DNA of 64,000 nt, taken from assembly GCA_902168105.1 (NCBI GenBank), contig CABHOY010000085.1, positions 24,592 to 88,591 on the forward strand. Reading direction: 5' to 3'. The stretch is from an uncultured Flavihumibacter sp. (GTDB lineage: Bacteria > Bacteroidota > Bacteroidia > Chitinophagales > Chitinophagaceae). Below are positions 44,235-52,820 of this stretch, piece after piece; within the stretch, counting starts at the first letter, position 1, and each line of letters opens with the position of its first letter. Under the pieces are notes generated by a model, which saw only the letters and a program-made list of their open reading frames with translations, was not told the DNA's origin and did not search any database. The position numbers and the translations under genes are program-made.

Positions 44235-45377
44235 TTAAGATTGTTTGATCCCCAGCTTCTTTGCAATATCCGCAGGAATTGCTTTTTTGTTCAGCATGAT
44301 GCTGGTGGTTTTGTAAGCGAAGAACGGCTCAGAAGCGTAGAAATATCCGTTACCCGGATTGGCAGTACCCCAGGAATTCTTCACACGGAAGAAGACTTTC
44401 CCGTCAACATCTTTCGCCATCCCTACGATGTGCATGCCATGATCATCCTGTGTTTCGTAGTTGTCAAAAGCCTGCTGACGAAGTTCAGGAGTAATAGTTA
44501 ATTCCTTTACCGGCTCAGTGAAAGCTTTTCCTAATTGTTCAGGAGTCAGGCTGGCAACATCAGGAACGATCGCCAGACCTTGAGCGAAGTTGAAACCTTT
44601 TTCACTTACGTCAGAAGCCCATGCGATAGTATAACCATTCTGGATCGCATTTTCAGCAATAGTGGTCAGGTCGTTCAGAGGAACGTTGTACATCTTGTCC
44701 CAGTTCCAGTTGTCAGGAACTTCCAGTACGAACTGCTGATAATAAGGGTGGTGAGTGAAAGAGCTGATCATCACATAATCATCTGCATTGAGACCCAGTT
44801 CCTTTGCAAAGGTTTGAGGAGTATAACTCTTGCCTTCGTACTCAAATTTTTCAGGAGCATCTCCAATGTAGGCGTTCAGCACACCATCAACAGCTTTATT
44901 CCAGTTTGGGTTGATAGTAGATTCAGTAGCACCGATCTTTTTAACCATACCATCCAGGATGGCGGTCATTTCTGCATGATTGTATGTTTTTACACGTTTG
45001 CCATCATAAACACTTTGCGGAACGAGACCATATTCACGGAGGCAAAGCAGATCGTCAGGGAATCCACCACCTTCGCCGAAATTGGCTTTACCATGCATAC
45101 GTACATAGTTGGAGGCTTTCAGTGGGTACATTTTTCTAACCACATACATCTCACTGAGGTTGATATTTTTACCCTTGCCTATACGTAGAGCTTCGGCCTG
45201 GAAGAAGGATAGTCCGGAGAAAGACCAGCAGGTGCCGGTAGCGCCCTGGTTTTCCACATCCCCTGCGTCGAGGTTCTTAATAACGGTGAATTTGTAGTTG
45301 CTTCCTTCTTTGTTGGTTGTTTGTGCGATCGCCGCTGTTGAACAGAACACGGCAAGGCATAGCGCCCATTTCTTCAT
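44235..45377 (-). CDS. Exported C1-family (PepC/bleomycin hydrolase-like) peptidase
   Basis: A 380-residue papain-fold cysteine peptidase with a signal peptide (MKKWALCLAVFCSTAAIAQ). The catalytic Cys50 lies in QGATGTCWSFSG, the His in DDHGMHIVGMAK and the Asn in RVKNSWG, so the triad is complete. NLSEMYVVRKMYPLKASNYV and GEGGGFPDDLLCLREYGLVP are typical of the C1B PepC branch. Bacteroidota export several such enzymes, probably for peptide degradation in the periplasm or outside. Single gene. Confidence 0.92.
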   Translation of the reverse strand: MKKWALCLAVFCSTAAIAQTTNKEGSNYKFTVIKNLDAGDVENQGATGTCWSFSGLSFFQAEALRIGKGKNINLSEMYVVRKMYPLKASNYVRMHGKANFGEGGGFPDDLLCLREYGLVPQSVYDGKRVKTYNHAEMTAILDGMVKKIGATESTINPNWNKAVDGVLNAYIGDAPEKFEYEGKSYTPQTFAKELGLNADDYVMISSFTHHPYYQQFVLEVPDNWNWDKMYNVPLNDLTTIAENAIQNGYTIAWASDVSEKGFNFAQGLAIVPDVASLTPEQLGKAFTEPVKELTITPELRQQAFDNYETQDDHGMHIVGMAKDVDGKVFFRVKNSWGTANPGNGYFYASEPFFAYKTTSIMLNKKAIPADIAKKLGIKQS

Positions 45378-45550
45378 GGTGTTGATTTTGTTGACTTTTC
45401 AGATTGTTTTATAATATAACCGGCCGAATCTAAGTTAAAACCGCCATTTTCAAGGGAGAAAGAATGATGAGCGGGGATAACAATAGATTGCAGTAGCAGG
45501 GAATACAAAAATGCGGTTGCTCCGTTCGGGAATTGGTTTAGGGAATGCTA

Positions 45551-46072
45551 TTACTCAACGCTTTGAATAATGTATTCTTCCCGGGAGATTTCCCATCGCC
45601 ACAACTGTTCAGGGGCTTCTCCGACAAAGTGCATCCCTGATTTCTGCAGCACTTTTACGGCGGCATTATATTCTTCTTCTGTATGTGCAATGACTTTATT
45701 CACATACGAATGATTAAACGCAAAGCGTACCAGGGCCTGGGTTAACTCCGTGCCATATCCTAGTTCCCGGTAGTCGGCAGAGATCTCATACCCTATTTCA
45801 ACAATACCGTGGCGGTCGGGGCGGCCTTTAAAACCACCGGCGCCCATGAGGCATTTGTTCTCCTGGTGTATCACCAGGTAGAAGAACCAGCCCAACATGG
45901 AAGGATCGTTACGGAGTTTGTCGTATGCTACGAGTATTACTTCTGGAAATTCTGTCCAGGATTCGGGGATATGGATGTCGAGCAGTTCACCCAATACCTC
46001 TTCCCCCTGTAACAGTGCTTCGAAGTACTGCAGGGTACATGGTAATAATTGAAGACGAGGTGTTAGGATCAT
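45551..46072 (-). CDS. GNAT family N-acetyltransferase (RimJ/RimL type)
   Basis: A 173-residue acetyl-CoA-dependent acetyltransferase. GGFKGRPDRHGIVEIGYEIS (about 78-97) and DYRELGYGTELTQALVRFAF (the acetyl-CoA loop, about 100-119) are typical, followed by the conserved NAAVKVLQKSGM helix. Substrate unknown. Monocistronic as far as can be seen. Confidence 0.88.
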   Translation of the reverse strand: MILTPRLQLLPCTLQYFEALLQGEEVLGELLDIHIPESWTEFPEVILVAYDKLRNDPSMLGWFFYLVIHQENKCLMGAGGFKGRPDRHGIVEIGYEISADYRELGYGTELTQALVRFAFNHSYVNKVIAHTEEEYNAAVKVLQKSGMHFVGEAPEQLWRWEISREEYIIQSVE

Positions 46073-46226
46073 GGGCGAAAGCTAGTAAACGATTTTGGAA
46101 AACGCAATAGGGCAAACAGGGTAAAAATTACTAATTATCAGCAGGAAATACAGGTACTGCGATGACGGTTCGGGGCGGGTTAAATCAGCGGGCGGCGGAC
46201 TTCGGATAATGGACTTGTTTATAAGG

Positions 46227-46289
46227 ATCGGGGGCCGGAAATGGCAATACAGTGATTACTCATTGTATGGCTATTCCCGGCCCCCCGAT
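46227..46289. repeat. Long stem-loop downstream of polA
   Basis: An imperfect stem of about 28 bp (46227-46254 with 46261-46289) around a 6-nt loop; the base ATCGGGGGCCGG pairs with CCGGCCCCCCGAT with one bulge. It begins 20 bp past the polA stop. A T run is absent, so it is a weak terminator candidate; it could protect mRNA 3' ends. Confidence 0.65.
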
Positions 46290-46308
46290 AGTATAATGGC
46301 AGATCGTT

Positions 46309-49128
46309 TTAATGGGCCTGTAGCCAGTTGTGGCCAACGCCGATTTCGACTTCAACAGGGACGGTCAGCGGCAGGGCATTGCGCATACCTTCCTGTATCA
46401 GAGGTTTGATCAGTTCTACTTCATCTTTATGTACGTCGAACACCAACTCGTCATGTACCTGGAGGATCATGCGGGAGCGGAGGTTCTCCTGTTTCAGCGT
46501 TTTATGGATCGAGATCATGGCCAGCTTGATCATGTCGGCAGCTGTACCCTGTATTGGCATGTTGATGGCGTTCCGTTCAGCATAACCCCTTACCACTGCG
46601 TTGGAGGAGTTAATGTCTTTCAGCCAGCGTTTGCGGCCCAGTAGCGTCTCTACATAACCATTCAGCTGTGCGGACTTTATCTGGTTGTCCATATATTGTT
46701 TGATAGATGGATACTGTGCAAAGTAGTTATCTATCAGTGTTTTAGCCTCTCCCCTGGCAATGCCCAGGTTTTCAGAGAGTCCGAAGGCGCTTACGCCATA
46801 GATAATACCGAAGTTCACGCTCTTGGCATTACGGCGCATTTCAGGAGTGACATCCGCGAGTTCTACACCGTATACCTTGGCAGCAGTGGCAGCGTGAATA
46901 TCCAGTCCTTGCCGGAAGGCGTCAATCATGTGCACATCCTCACTGATGGCGGCAATGATGCGCAGCTCGATCTGCGAATAATCGGCAGACATCAATACAT
47001 GTTCCTCATTCCTGGCAACAAAAGCCTTACGCACCTCACGGCCTCTATCGGTACGGATAGGGATGTTCTGGAGGTTCGGATTGTTGGAACTGAGACGACC
47101 GGTTACCGCAACTGCCTGATTGTAAGAAGTATGTACCCGGTTAGTCCGTTTGTTCAGCATCAGCGGCAGTGCATCCACGTAAGTAGATTTCAGTTTGCTC
47201 AACTCACGGAATACCAGGATGTCTTCCACGATCTGATGTTTATTGGAGAGCTTCGCCAGCACATCTTCCCCGGTAGCATATTGTCCCGTTCTGGTCTTTT
47301 TGGCTTTAGGATCGAGCAACAGCTTTTCAAACAGCACTTCTCCCAGCTGTTTGGGAGATGCGAGGTTGAAGCGGACGCCAGCCTGTGAATAAACACTCTC
47401 TTCCGCACGTTTGATCTCTGTTTCGAGTTCGCGGGAGTAGTCAGAAAGTGCCTGTATATCAATGGAAATGCCCTCGTATTCCATGTCGGTAAGTACTTTT
47501 ACCAGCGGATTCTCTACTTCATAGAATACCTTTTCTACAACCTTCTGCGGCAGTAATGGCGCAAATTTCTCTTTCAGCTGGAGGGTGATGTCGGCATCCT
47601 CTACTGCGTATTCCTTGATCTTGTCGATCTCCACATCCCGCATGTTACCCTGTCCTTTTCCCTTTTTGCCGATCAGGGTCTCGATAGACACTGGTTCGTA
47701 TTGCAGGTATTGGGCGCTGAGCAGGTCCATTCCACGACGGCCTTCCGGTTCGATGAGATAGTGCGCGAGCATGGTATCGAAAACCGGCCCCTTTATTTCC
47801 ACACCGTACCACTTCAATACGATCATATCATATTTGATATTCTGACCGATGAAGAGAATATGGGTGGAATCAAACAGTGGCCGGAAGCTGTCTACTATTG
47901 CCTGGGCCTGGGTCCTGTCGGCCGGAACCGGTATATACCAGCCCTCTCCTGCTTTAATGGAGAAGCTCATACCTACAAGATCAACAGCGTTAGCGTCGGT
48001 ACCGGTTGTTTCGGTATCGAAGGAAATTTCCTGTTGCTGCAACAGGGTAGCCAGGAGTTCGGCCCTCTTCTCGGGTGTATCAGCCAGCTGATAATTATGT
48101 GGCGTATTGTTGATATTCTTTTCGGCGATCAGGATGCTTGGAGCAATTTCCTGAAGCTCTTCGGAAGGAGGAGGTACCGCGCCCTGGATCTCATTACCGA
48201 ACAGGTCCAGCTGTGCTTTGGCAGGAGTGGCTGGTTCAGCGGTGGCGGTAGCAAAACCATCGCCCAGGATACGTTTTCCAAGAGTCTTGAATTCCAGTTC
48301 TGTAAAGACCTCTGCCAGTTGTTCCTTGTTGGGCGCTTTGATGCAGTAATCGTCTTCCTGGAACGTAACCGGCACATCGGTGATAATGGTGGCCAGTTGT
48401 TTGGACAGGATGGCGCTTTCCGCACCAGCCTTGATCTTTTCTGCCATCTTTCCACCGATCTTGTCTGCGTTGGCAATTACTTCTTCAACAGAGCCAAACT
48501 GTGAAAGCAGCTTCATGGCCGTCTTCTCTCCCACACCGGGAATACCGGGAATATTATCTACCGCATCTCCCATCAGCCCCAGGATATCTATTACCTGGTG
48601 CACATCTGTGATCTGCCACTTTTCGCAAACTTCTTTAGGCCCAAGGATCTCTTCCTTGTTGCCCATATAAGGGGGTTTGTAGATAAATACGTTCTCTTTT
48701 ACCAGCTGGCCATAGTCTTTATCCGGTGTTACCATGTACACATCATATCCTGCTTCAGCCGCCTGCCAGGCAAGTGTTCCGATCACGTCATCCGCTTCAT
48801 AGCCATCCAGTTCCACGACAGGAATATTGAACCCGGTGATAATACGCTTGATATCGTCCAGGGAATCGAGGATGTCTTCAGGAGCATCCATACGGTTCGC
48901 CTTATAATCGACAAAGGTGGTATGTCTTTCAGTAGGGGCATGCGTATCAAAAGCCACCGCAATGTGGGTGGGTTTTTCTTTATTGATAAGGTCCAGCAAG
49001 GTGGAAGTAAATCCGAACTGAGCGTTGGTGTTCCTGCCAGTGCTGGTAAGGCGTGGATTTCTGATCAATGCATAGTAGGCTCGATAGATCAGCGCCATTG
49101 CATCCAGTAAAAACAATTTCTTTTGCAT
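46309..49128 (-). CDS. polA: DNA polymerase I
   Basis: A 939-residue polymerase with all three domains: the 5'-3' exonuclease (1-290; LFLLDAMALIYRAYYAL, VTPDKDYGQLV, GIPGVGEKTAMKLL), a 3'-5' exonuclease with intact DxE (SFDTETTG, about 372) and NIKYDM, and family A polymerase motifs A (MSADYSQIELR), B (RRNAKSVNFGIIYG) and C (LQVHDELVFDV). Proofreading should therefore be active. A minus-strand TACTTTTG box ends 4 nt before the ATG. Confidence 0.98.
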   Translation of the reverse strand: MQKKLFLLDAMALIYRAYYALIRNPRLTSTGRNTNAQFGFTSTLLDLINKEKPTHIAVAFDTHAPTERHTTFVDYKANRMDAPEDILDSLDDIKRIITGFNIPVVELDGYEADDVIGTLAWQAAEAGYDVYMVTPDKDYGQLVKENVFIYKPPYMGNKEEILGPKEVCEKWQITDVHQVIDILGLMGDAVDNIPGIPGVGEKTAMKLLSQFGSVEEVIANADKIGGKMAEKIKAGAESAILSKQLATIITDVPVTFQEDDYCIKAPNKEQLAEVFTELEFKTLGKRILGDGFATATAEPATPAKAQLDLFGNEIQGAVPPPSEELQEIAPSILIAEKNINNTPHNYQLADTPEKRAELLATLLQQQEISFDTETTGTDANAVDLVGMSFSIKAGEGWYIPVPADRTQAQAIVDSFRPLFDSTHILFIGQNIKYDMIVLKWYGVEIKGPVFDTMLAHYLIEPEGRRGMDLLSAQYLQYEPVSIETLIGKKGKGQGNMRDVEIDKIKEYAVEDADITLQLKEKFAPLLPQKVVEKVFYEVENPLVKVLTDMEYEGISIDIQALSDYSRELETEIKRAEESVYSQAGVRFNLASPKQLGEVLFEKLLLDPKAKKTRTGQYATGEDVLAKLSNKHQIVEDILVFRELSKLKSTYVDALPLMLNKRTNRVHTSYNQAVAVTGRLSSNNPNLQNIPIRTDRGREVRKAFVARNEEHVLMSADYSQIELRIIAAISEDVHMIDAFRQGLDIHAATAAKVYGVELADVTPEMRRNAKSVNFGIIYGVSAFGLSENLGIARGEAKTLIDNYFAQYPSIKQYMDNQIKSAQLNGYVETLLGRKRWLKDINSSNAVVRGYAERNAINMPIQGTAADMIKLAMISIHKTLKQENLRSRMILQVHDELVFDVHKDEVELIKPLIQEGMRNALPLTVPVEVEIGVGHNWLQAH

Positions 49129-49132
49129 CCGC

Positions 49133-49140
49133 CAAAAGTA
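49133..49140 (-). promoter_or_regulatory. -7 box abutting the polA start
   Basis: Minus-strand TACTTTTG fits TAnnTTTG and ends 4 nt before the polA ATG; -33 unclear. Predicted leaderless mRNA. Confidence 0.4.
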
Positions 49141-49274
49141 ATTATGAATGATGAATTACGAATGAACAATTGCAGAATATCTCTCTGGATAAGATCGCTT
49201 TCCGGGAGAAGGCGAAGAAGGATATTTTGGAAGTTGCGTCTACCGGCGGATATTTGCGTGGAAAGTATAACGAC

Positions 49275-49631
49275 ATGAAGAAAATATATCATTTATCTAC
49301 CTGTAGTACCTGCAAACGTATTCTGGAAGAGGTCAAGGCGAAAGAGAACGGATTTGTACTGCAGGATATCAAAACCGAAAAGATCACGCCGGCACAACTG
49401 GAAGAGATGCATAAACTGGCGGGAAGTTATGAAGCGCTTTTCAGTCGCCGGTCAATGAAATACCGTCCGATGGGATTACACGAAAAGCAGCTTACCGAAA
49501 AGGACTATCATGACCTGATACTGGAAGAGTACTCCTTTCTGAAAAGGCCTGTAGTGATCGTAGGAAAACAGATCTTTGTGGGCAGTGACAAGAAAACGGT
49601 GGAAGGATTGCAGGCGGTAGCGGCGAAGTAA
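49275..49631 (+). CDS. ArsC/Spx-family thioredoxin-fold protein
   Basis: A 118-residue protein from the ATG at 49275; the open frame extends 35 codons upstream but the family begins with MKKIYHLSTCSTCKRIL, where Cys10 and Cys13 form a CxxC. KRPVVIVGKQIFVG near the C-terminus matches the ArsC/Spx fold. It may be a glutaredoxin-coupled reductase or a regulator; arsenate reductase activity is not shown and no ars genes are nearby. Confidence 0.85.
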   Translation: MKKIYHLSTCSTCKRILEEVKAKENGFVLQDIKTEKITPAQLEEMHKLAGSYEALFSRRSMKYRPMGLHEKQLTEKDYHDLILEEYSFLKRPVVIVGKQIFVGSDKKTVEGLQAVAAK

Positions 49632-49727
49632 TTAACCTTCATGGCAAAAGAAAGGTAGCGAGAGCTACCGGGGTAGTCCTACTTCATAGACTAGCTCCAT
49701 TCAGACTTAATATGAATATACAAAGGG

Positions 49728-49772
49728 AACACTTTACAGTCGTTTCGCTTAGTAAAACGACTGTAAAGTGTT
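49728..49772. terminator. 18-bp perfect inverted repeat (probable terminator)
   Basis: AACACTTTACAGTCGTTT (49728-49745) is exactly complementary to 49755-49772, with a 9-nt loop. It lies 8 bp from the stop of the minus-strand glycosyltransferase and about 100 bp after the ArsC-like gene. No T run longer than three follows, so the call as terminator is tentative. Confidence 0.55.
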
Positions 49773-49780
49773 GACTGTCA

Positions 49781-50881
49781 TTAGTTTTTTAACTCTTCTA
49801 CAAACTTCCTCACCACACCTTTATACTGCTCCATATCCTGTTCATGTTCAAATGATTTGAACGCAAACTTATCGGCAGCCTCCAGCGCATCTTTCAGATT
49901 GAAAATATGTTGCGGCACATTGTAGAAATAGCCTTTCTTCATTAGGAACTTACCCAGGTACTCCTGTTCTGATTGTCCGGGAGTAGGGATCAGTATCGCT
50001 TTTTTATTCAGCTTCACCAGGTCCATCAGGGTGGTATAACCGGAGCGGCTTAACACCATTTTTGACGCCAGCATGGCTTCGTTAAGGTCTTTAGCGTTCA
50101 TGTGGTTCACCTGCTGTACCCGGGGAGTGATCTGTTGCTTTTCCGGGGTACCCGGTTTACCGCTCACGATGAGGGCGCTGATTGGGAGGGCTTTGATCTG
50201 GTCAAGGATCATTTTCTCCAGGTTAGAGCGTTGCGGCTCCGGACCGGATATAAGTACCAGCAGATCATACTGTTGTGCGACATTGGGCCGGTCTTCAAAA
50301 CGACTCAGGCAGCCCAGGTAGGTAGTATTGGGAGGCAATACTGAAGGGTGTGCCAGTATGCCGGAAAGATTATGCTTGTCAGCGTAGTCAGGGATCCAGC
50401 AGGCGCTGTACCGGCGTATATAGCGGTAATTGAGCGACTGAAGGAATTTTTCGGTGATGCCACCGAAAGGGGTCTTGATAAGTAGCTGATGAGAGATGAA
50501 AACCGTAGGGATCTTACTATGATATAGACCGAAACGGTTGTCGGAAATCACGGCGTCAATGTGATGCTCCTCTACCACTTTCTGCAGCCATTGTTGTTCG
50601 TACTTAATGGCATTCAATATCTTAGGGATCTGCTGGATGATCTTCCAACCAAACAGCCAGCCCTTTTGTGCGTACTGGATACGGTAACCAGGCAGCGGTA
50701 AAAGGGTGAGGTCCGGGAATTCCTGCTGTAAAAGCGAAGCGTGTTTCCCTTCGGCTGCAATAACAACCTTACAGCCAGCGTTTAATAGTTCATGGATGAG
50801 CGGGATGTCACGGGTGGCATGTCCTAATCCCCAGTCGAGCGGGACTATCAGAACGGTTTTGCGCGTAGAAATTGTGGACAA
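49781..50881 (-). CDS. GT28/MurG-like glycosyltransferase
   Basis: A 366-residue GT-B fold protein with no signal peptide. IVPLDWGLGHATRDIPLIHE (about 12-31) is the N-terminal glycine motif. The C-terminal donor-binding region has LVLISGPEPQRSNLE (about 208), SKMVLSRSGYTTLMDLVKL (about 270-290) and LIPTPGQSEQEYLGKFL. Resembles UDP-sugar transferases for glycolipids; donor and acceptor are unknown. Not MurG itself, since mur genes are absent around it. Confidence 0.85.
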   Translation of the reverse strand: MSTISTRKTVLIVPLDWGLGHATRDIPLIHELLNAGCKVVIAAEGKHASLLQQEFPDLTLLPLPGYRIQYAQKGWLFGWKIIQQIPKILNAIKYEQQWLQKVVEEHHIDAVISDNRFGLYHSKIPTVFISHQLLIKTPFGGITEKFLQSLNYRYIRRYSACWIPDYADKHNLSGILAHPSVLPPNTTYLGCLSRFEDRPNVAQQYDLLVLISGPEPQRSNLEKMILDQIKALPISALIVSGKPGTPEKQQITPRVQQVNHMNAKDLNEAMLASKMVLSRSGYTTLMDLVKLNKKAILIPTPGQSEQEYLGKFLMKKGYFYNVPQHIFNLKDALEAADKFAFKSFEHEQDMEQYKGVVRKFVEELKN

Positions 50882-50989
50882 ATATTTGAAATTTTTACGA
50901 AATTAGCTTAATTTAGAAATGCGCACTGTTAAGAAAAGGTAAACTCTCGTACAGACGGGCATCAACAAAAGAGAACAGAACTTAAGAGT

Positions 50990-51118
50990 ATGATAACAAG
51001 AAAATGGCTGACTATTTTTTTAGTGTGCAGTAGTCTAAGCATAATGAGTCAGGGTTGTAAGATTTTGAAGAAGAATGATTGTGGGTGCCCTACTATGAAT
51101 AAAAAACGTATGCACTAA
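50990..51118 (+). CDS. 42-residue Cys-rich small lipoprotein
   Basis: A short frame, ATG at 50990 to TAA at 51118. An N-terminal hydrophobic segment (WLTIFLVCSSLSIMSQGC) ends in a lipobox-like Cys23, and the mature tail of 20 residues contains NDCGCPTM and a basic end. Small lipoprotein-like proteins with a CxCP tail are familiar in Bacteroidota but their role is unknown. Support is the signal-lipobox layout only. Confidence 0.55.
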   Translation: MITRKWLTIFLVCSSLSIMSQGCKILKKNDCGCPTMNKKRMH

Positions 51119-51259
51119 TCGAAGTACTAGGTTTTTTAGCCGTTGAGTTCCCGAAAAGAAGGATAAACTTGTAACATCCAGTTGTTGAATACACGCCAAA
51201 CGCTTACTCCTATATGAGAACGCCTTTAACAAATTTAAGGGAACAGTCAAATTATTCTA

Positions 51260-51508
51260 ATGAAACAGGTAGAGAGGGATTTATTGATCTTACTGCATGA
51301 GGATCGATATAGCGAACAACAGATCCAGTATGCAGTGAAGCAGATTAGCGATATGCTTACAATGGTGGAAACCATGGAGTACCTATGTAACGTTATGGAA
51401 GTTGCTGATTGCAACAAGAACCGCATTACCAGCAAAAAATCTGTATTGCAGAAGGCATTTTCCAGGAAAGAGCATAAAGCATTCGAATTTATCGTTCACA
51501 AGAACTAG
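51260..51508 (+). CDS. Small helical protein of unknown function
   Basis: An 82-residue protein with no signal or membrane segment. Predicted mainly helical: KQVERDLLILLHEDRYSEQQ at the start, then two Cys in the middle (LCNVMEVADC) and a basic C-terminal part (SVLQKAFSRKEHKAFEFIVH). No family recognised. The frame is plausible because it fills an otherwise empty gap on the same strand as its neighbours. Confidence 0.5.
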   Translation: MKQVERDLLILLHEDRYSEQQIQYAVKQISDMLTMVETMEYLCNVMEVADCNKNRITSKKSVLQKAFSRKEHKAFEFIVHKN

Positions 51509-51657
51509 TTGCAATACTTCGCAGCTCATTCATGACCATCTCTTGATCATGCGCATCCTAATGCATGAAAGAAATATTAATCCGTAATTCATCTCCTTCT
51601 AAGACAACATATTTCACAATTGATTCGTAGGTTTGCCGGCAAACAAAAATAGTTGTG

Positions 51658-52803
51658 ATGGCAGACTTTACTCTCCTGCATGATTACCTGCTTCCCGTTT
51701 CCAAAGCAAGTTTGAATGATGATGAAGAATATGACGAGTTCCAGATCGGAGGTATCGTAGATCTGTATGAAGAAAGGCATACGCCTAACCTCGACATTGC
51801 AGACATTATTTTGCTGGGAGTGAATGAGGACCGTGGTTATGGCCCCGGTAAAAAAGGCCCTGACGCCGCAGACATCGTAAGAAGAGAATTTTACAGTTTA
51901 TTTTACTGGCATAAAGATGTGAAGATCGCCGATATGGGCAACCTTCGTAAAGGCGTTTCCCTGGCTGACACCTATGCTGCTATGAGAACTGTGCTGGCAG
52001 AACTGATCAATTCTAATAAGACCATTATCATCCTGGGAGGATCGCACGATCTTACCTATGCACAATATAAAGCATACGCCACACAGAAATATGTAATTGA
52101 AGTTACTGTTGCCGATGCGCTGATAGACCTCAAAGAAGAATCGCCGATTCCGGCAGACAGTTTCCTGATGGAGATGCTGACGGAACAGCCTAACTACATC
52201 CGCCACTATAATCATCTTGCATTCCAGAGTTACTTCGTACATCCCCGTATGTTAGAAACGCTGGACAAACTCCGCTTTGATTGCTACAGGCTGGGCAAGG
52301 TAAGAGAGAACCTGGAAGAGATCGAACCTGTGTTGCGGAACACAGATCTGTTAAGCCTGGACATTAATATCATCAAACACAATGACGCACCCGCCAATAC
52401 CCTCTCTCCTAACGGAATGGGTGGTGATGAAGCATGCGCGCTCTCCCGTTACGCCGGTATGAGCGGAAGGCTGAGCACTTACGGCATCTATGGCTACCGT
52501 CCTGAAAAAGATAAAGATTTCCTGACTGCCAGACAAATTGCACAAATGTTGTGGTATTTTGTGGATGGCTGCTCGGTGAAGAACAAAGAAGCACTGTTGA
52601 ATGAACGGGATGCATTTTACGAATTCAATATTGTTTGTGCAGACCTCGACACCGTGTTTCTGAAGAGTAAAAAGACCGGCCGCTGGTGGATGCAGCTACC
52701 GGGAAAGGGAAAAGACTTTGTGCCCTGTACGTACAATGATTATGTAACGGCGAGCAACAATGAGATTCCCGAAAGATGGCTCAGACACCAGGAAAGAATG
52801 TAA
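51658..52803 (+). CDS. Arginase/formimidoylglutamase-fold protein with two metal ligands replaced
   Basis: About 381 residues from the ATG at 51658 (a GTG one codon upstream is possible). It has the ureohydrolase fold: VNEDRGYGPGKKGPDAA near 57-73, GGSHDLTYAQYKAY (His131 retained) and LLSLDINIIKHNDAP. Numbering from the GTG, the usual DAHxD reads DALID (154-158; His to Leu) and SxDxD reads SLDIN (234-238; second Asp to Asn), so two of six Mn ligands are absent. It may be inactive or have changed chemistry. Bacteroidota proteins like this are often annotated formimidoylglutamase. The YitT gene follows 17 bp later. Confidence 0.78.
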   Translation: MADFTLLHDYLLPVSKASLNDDEEYDEFQIGGIVDLYEERHTPNLDIADIILLGVNEDRGYGPGKKGPDAADIVRREFYSLFYWHKDVKIADMGNLRKGVSLADTYAAMRTVLAELINSNKTIIILGGSHDLTYAQYKAYATQKYVIEVTVADALIDLKEESPIPADSFLMEMLTEQPNYIRHYNHLAFQSYFVHPRMLETLDKLRFDCYRLGKVRENLEEIEPVLRNTDLLSLDINIIKHNDAPANTLSPNGMGGDEACALSRYAGMSGRLSTYGIYGYRPEKDKDFLTARQIAQMLWYFVDGCSVKNKEALLNERDAFYEFNIVCADLDTVFLKSKKTGRWWMQLPGKGKDFVPCTYNDYVTASNNEIPERWLRHQERM

Positions 52804-52820
52804 GCCTATAGTACTAGCAT

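Noticed and set aside
46209..46409. 66-codon open frame downstream of polA
   Set aside because: It covers the stem-loop and the end of polA on the opposite strand; no coding features.
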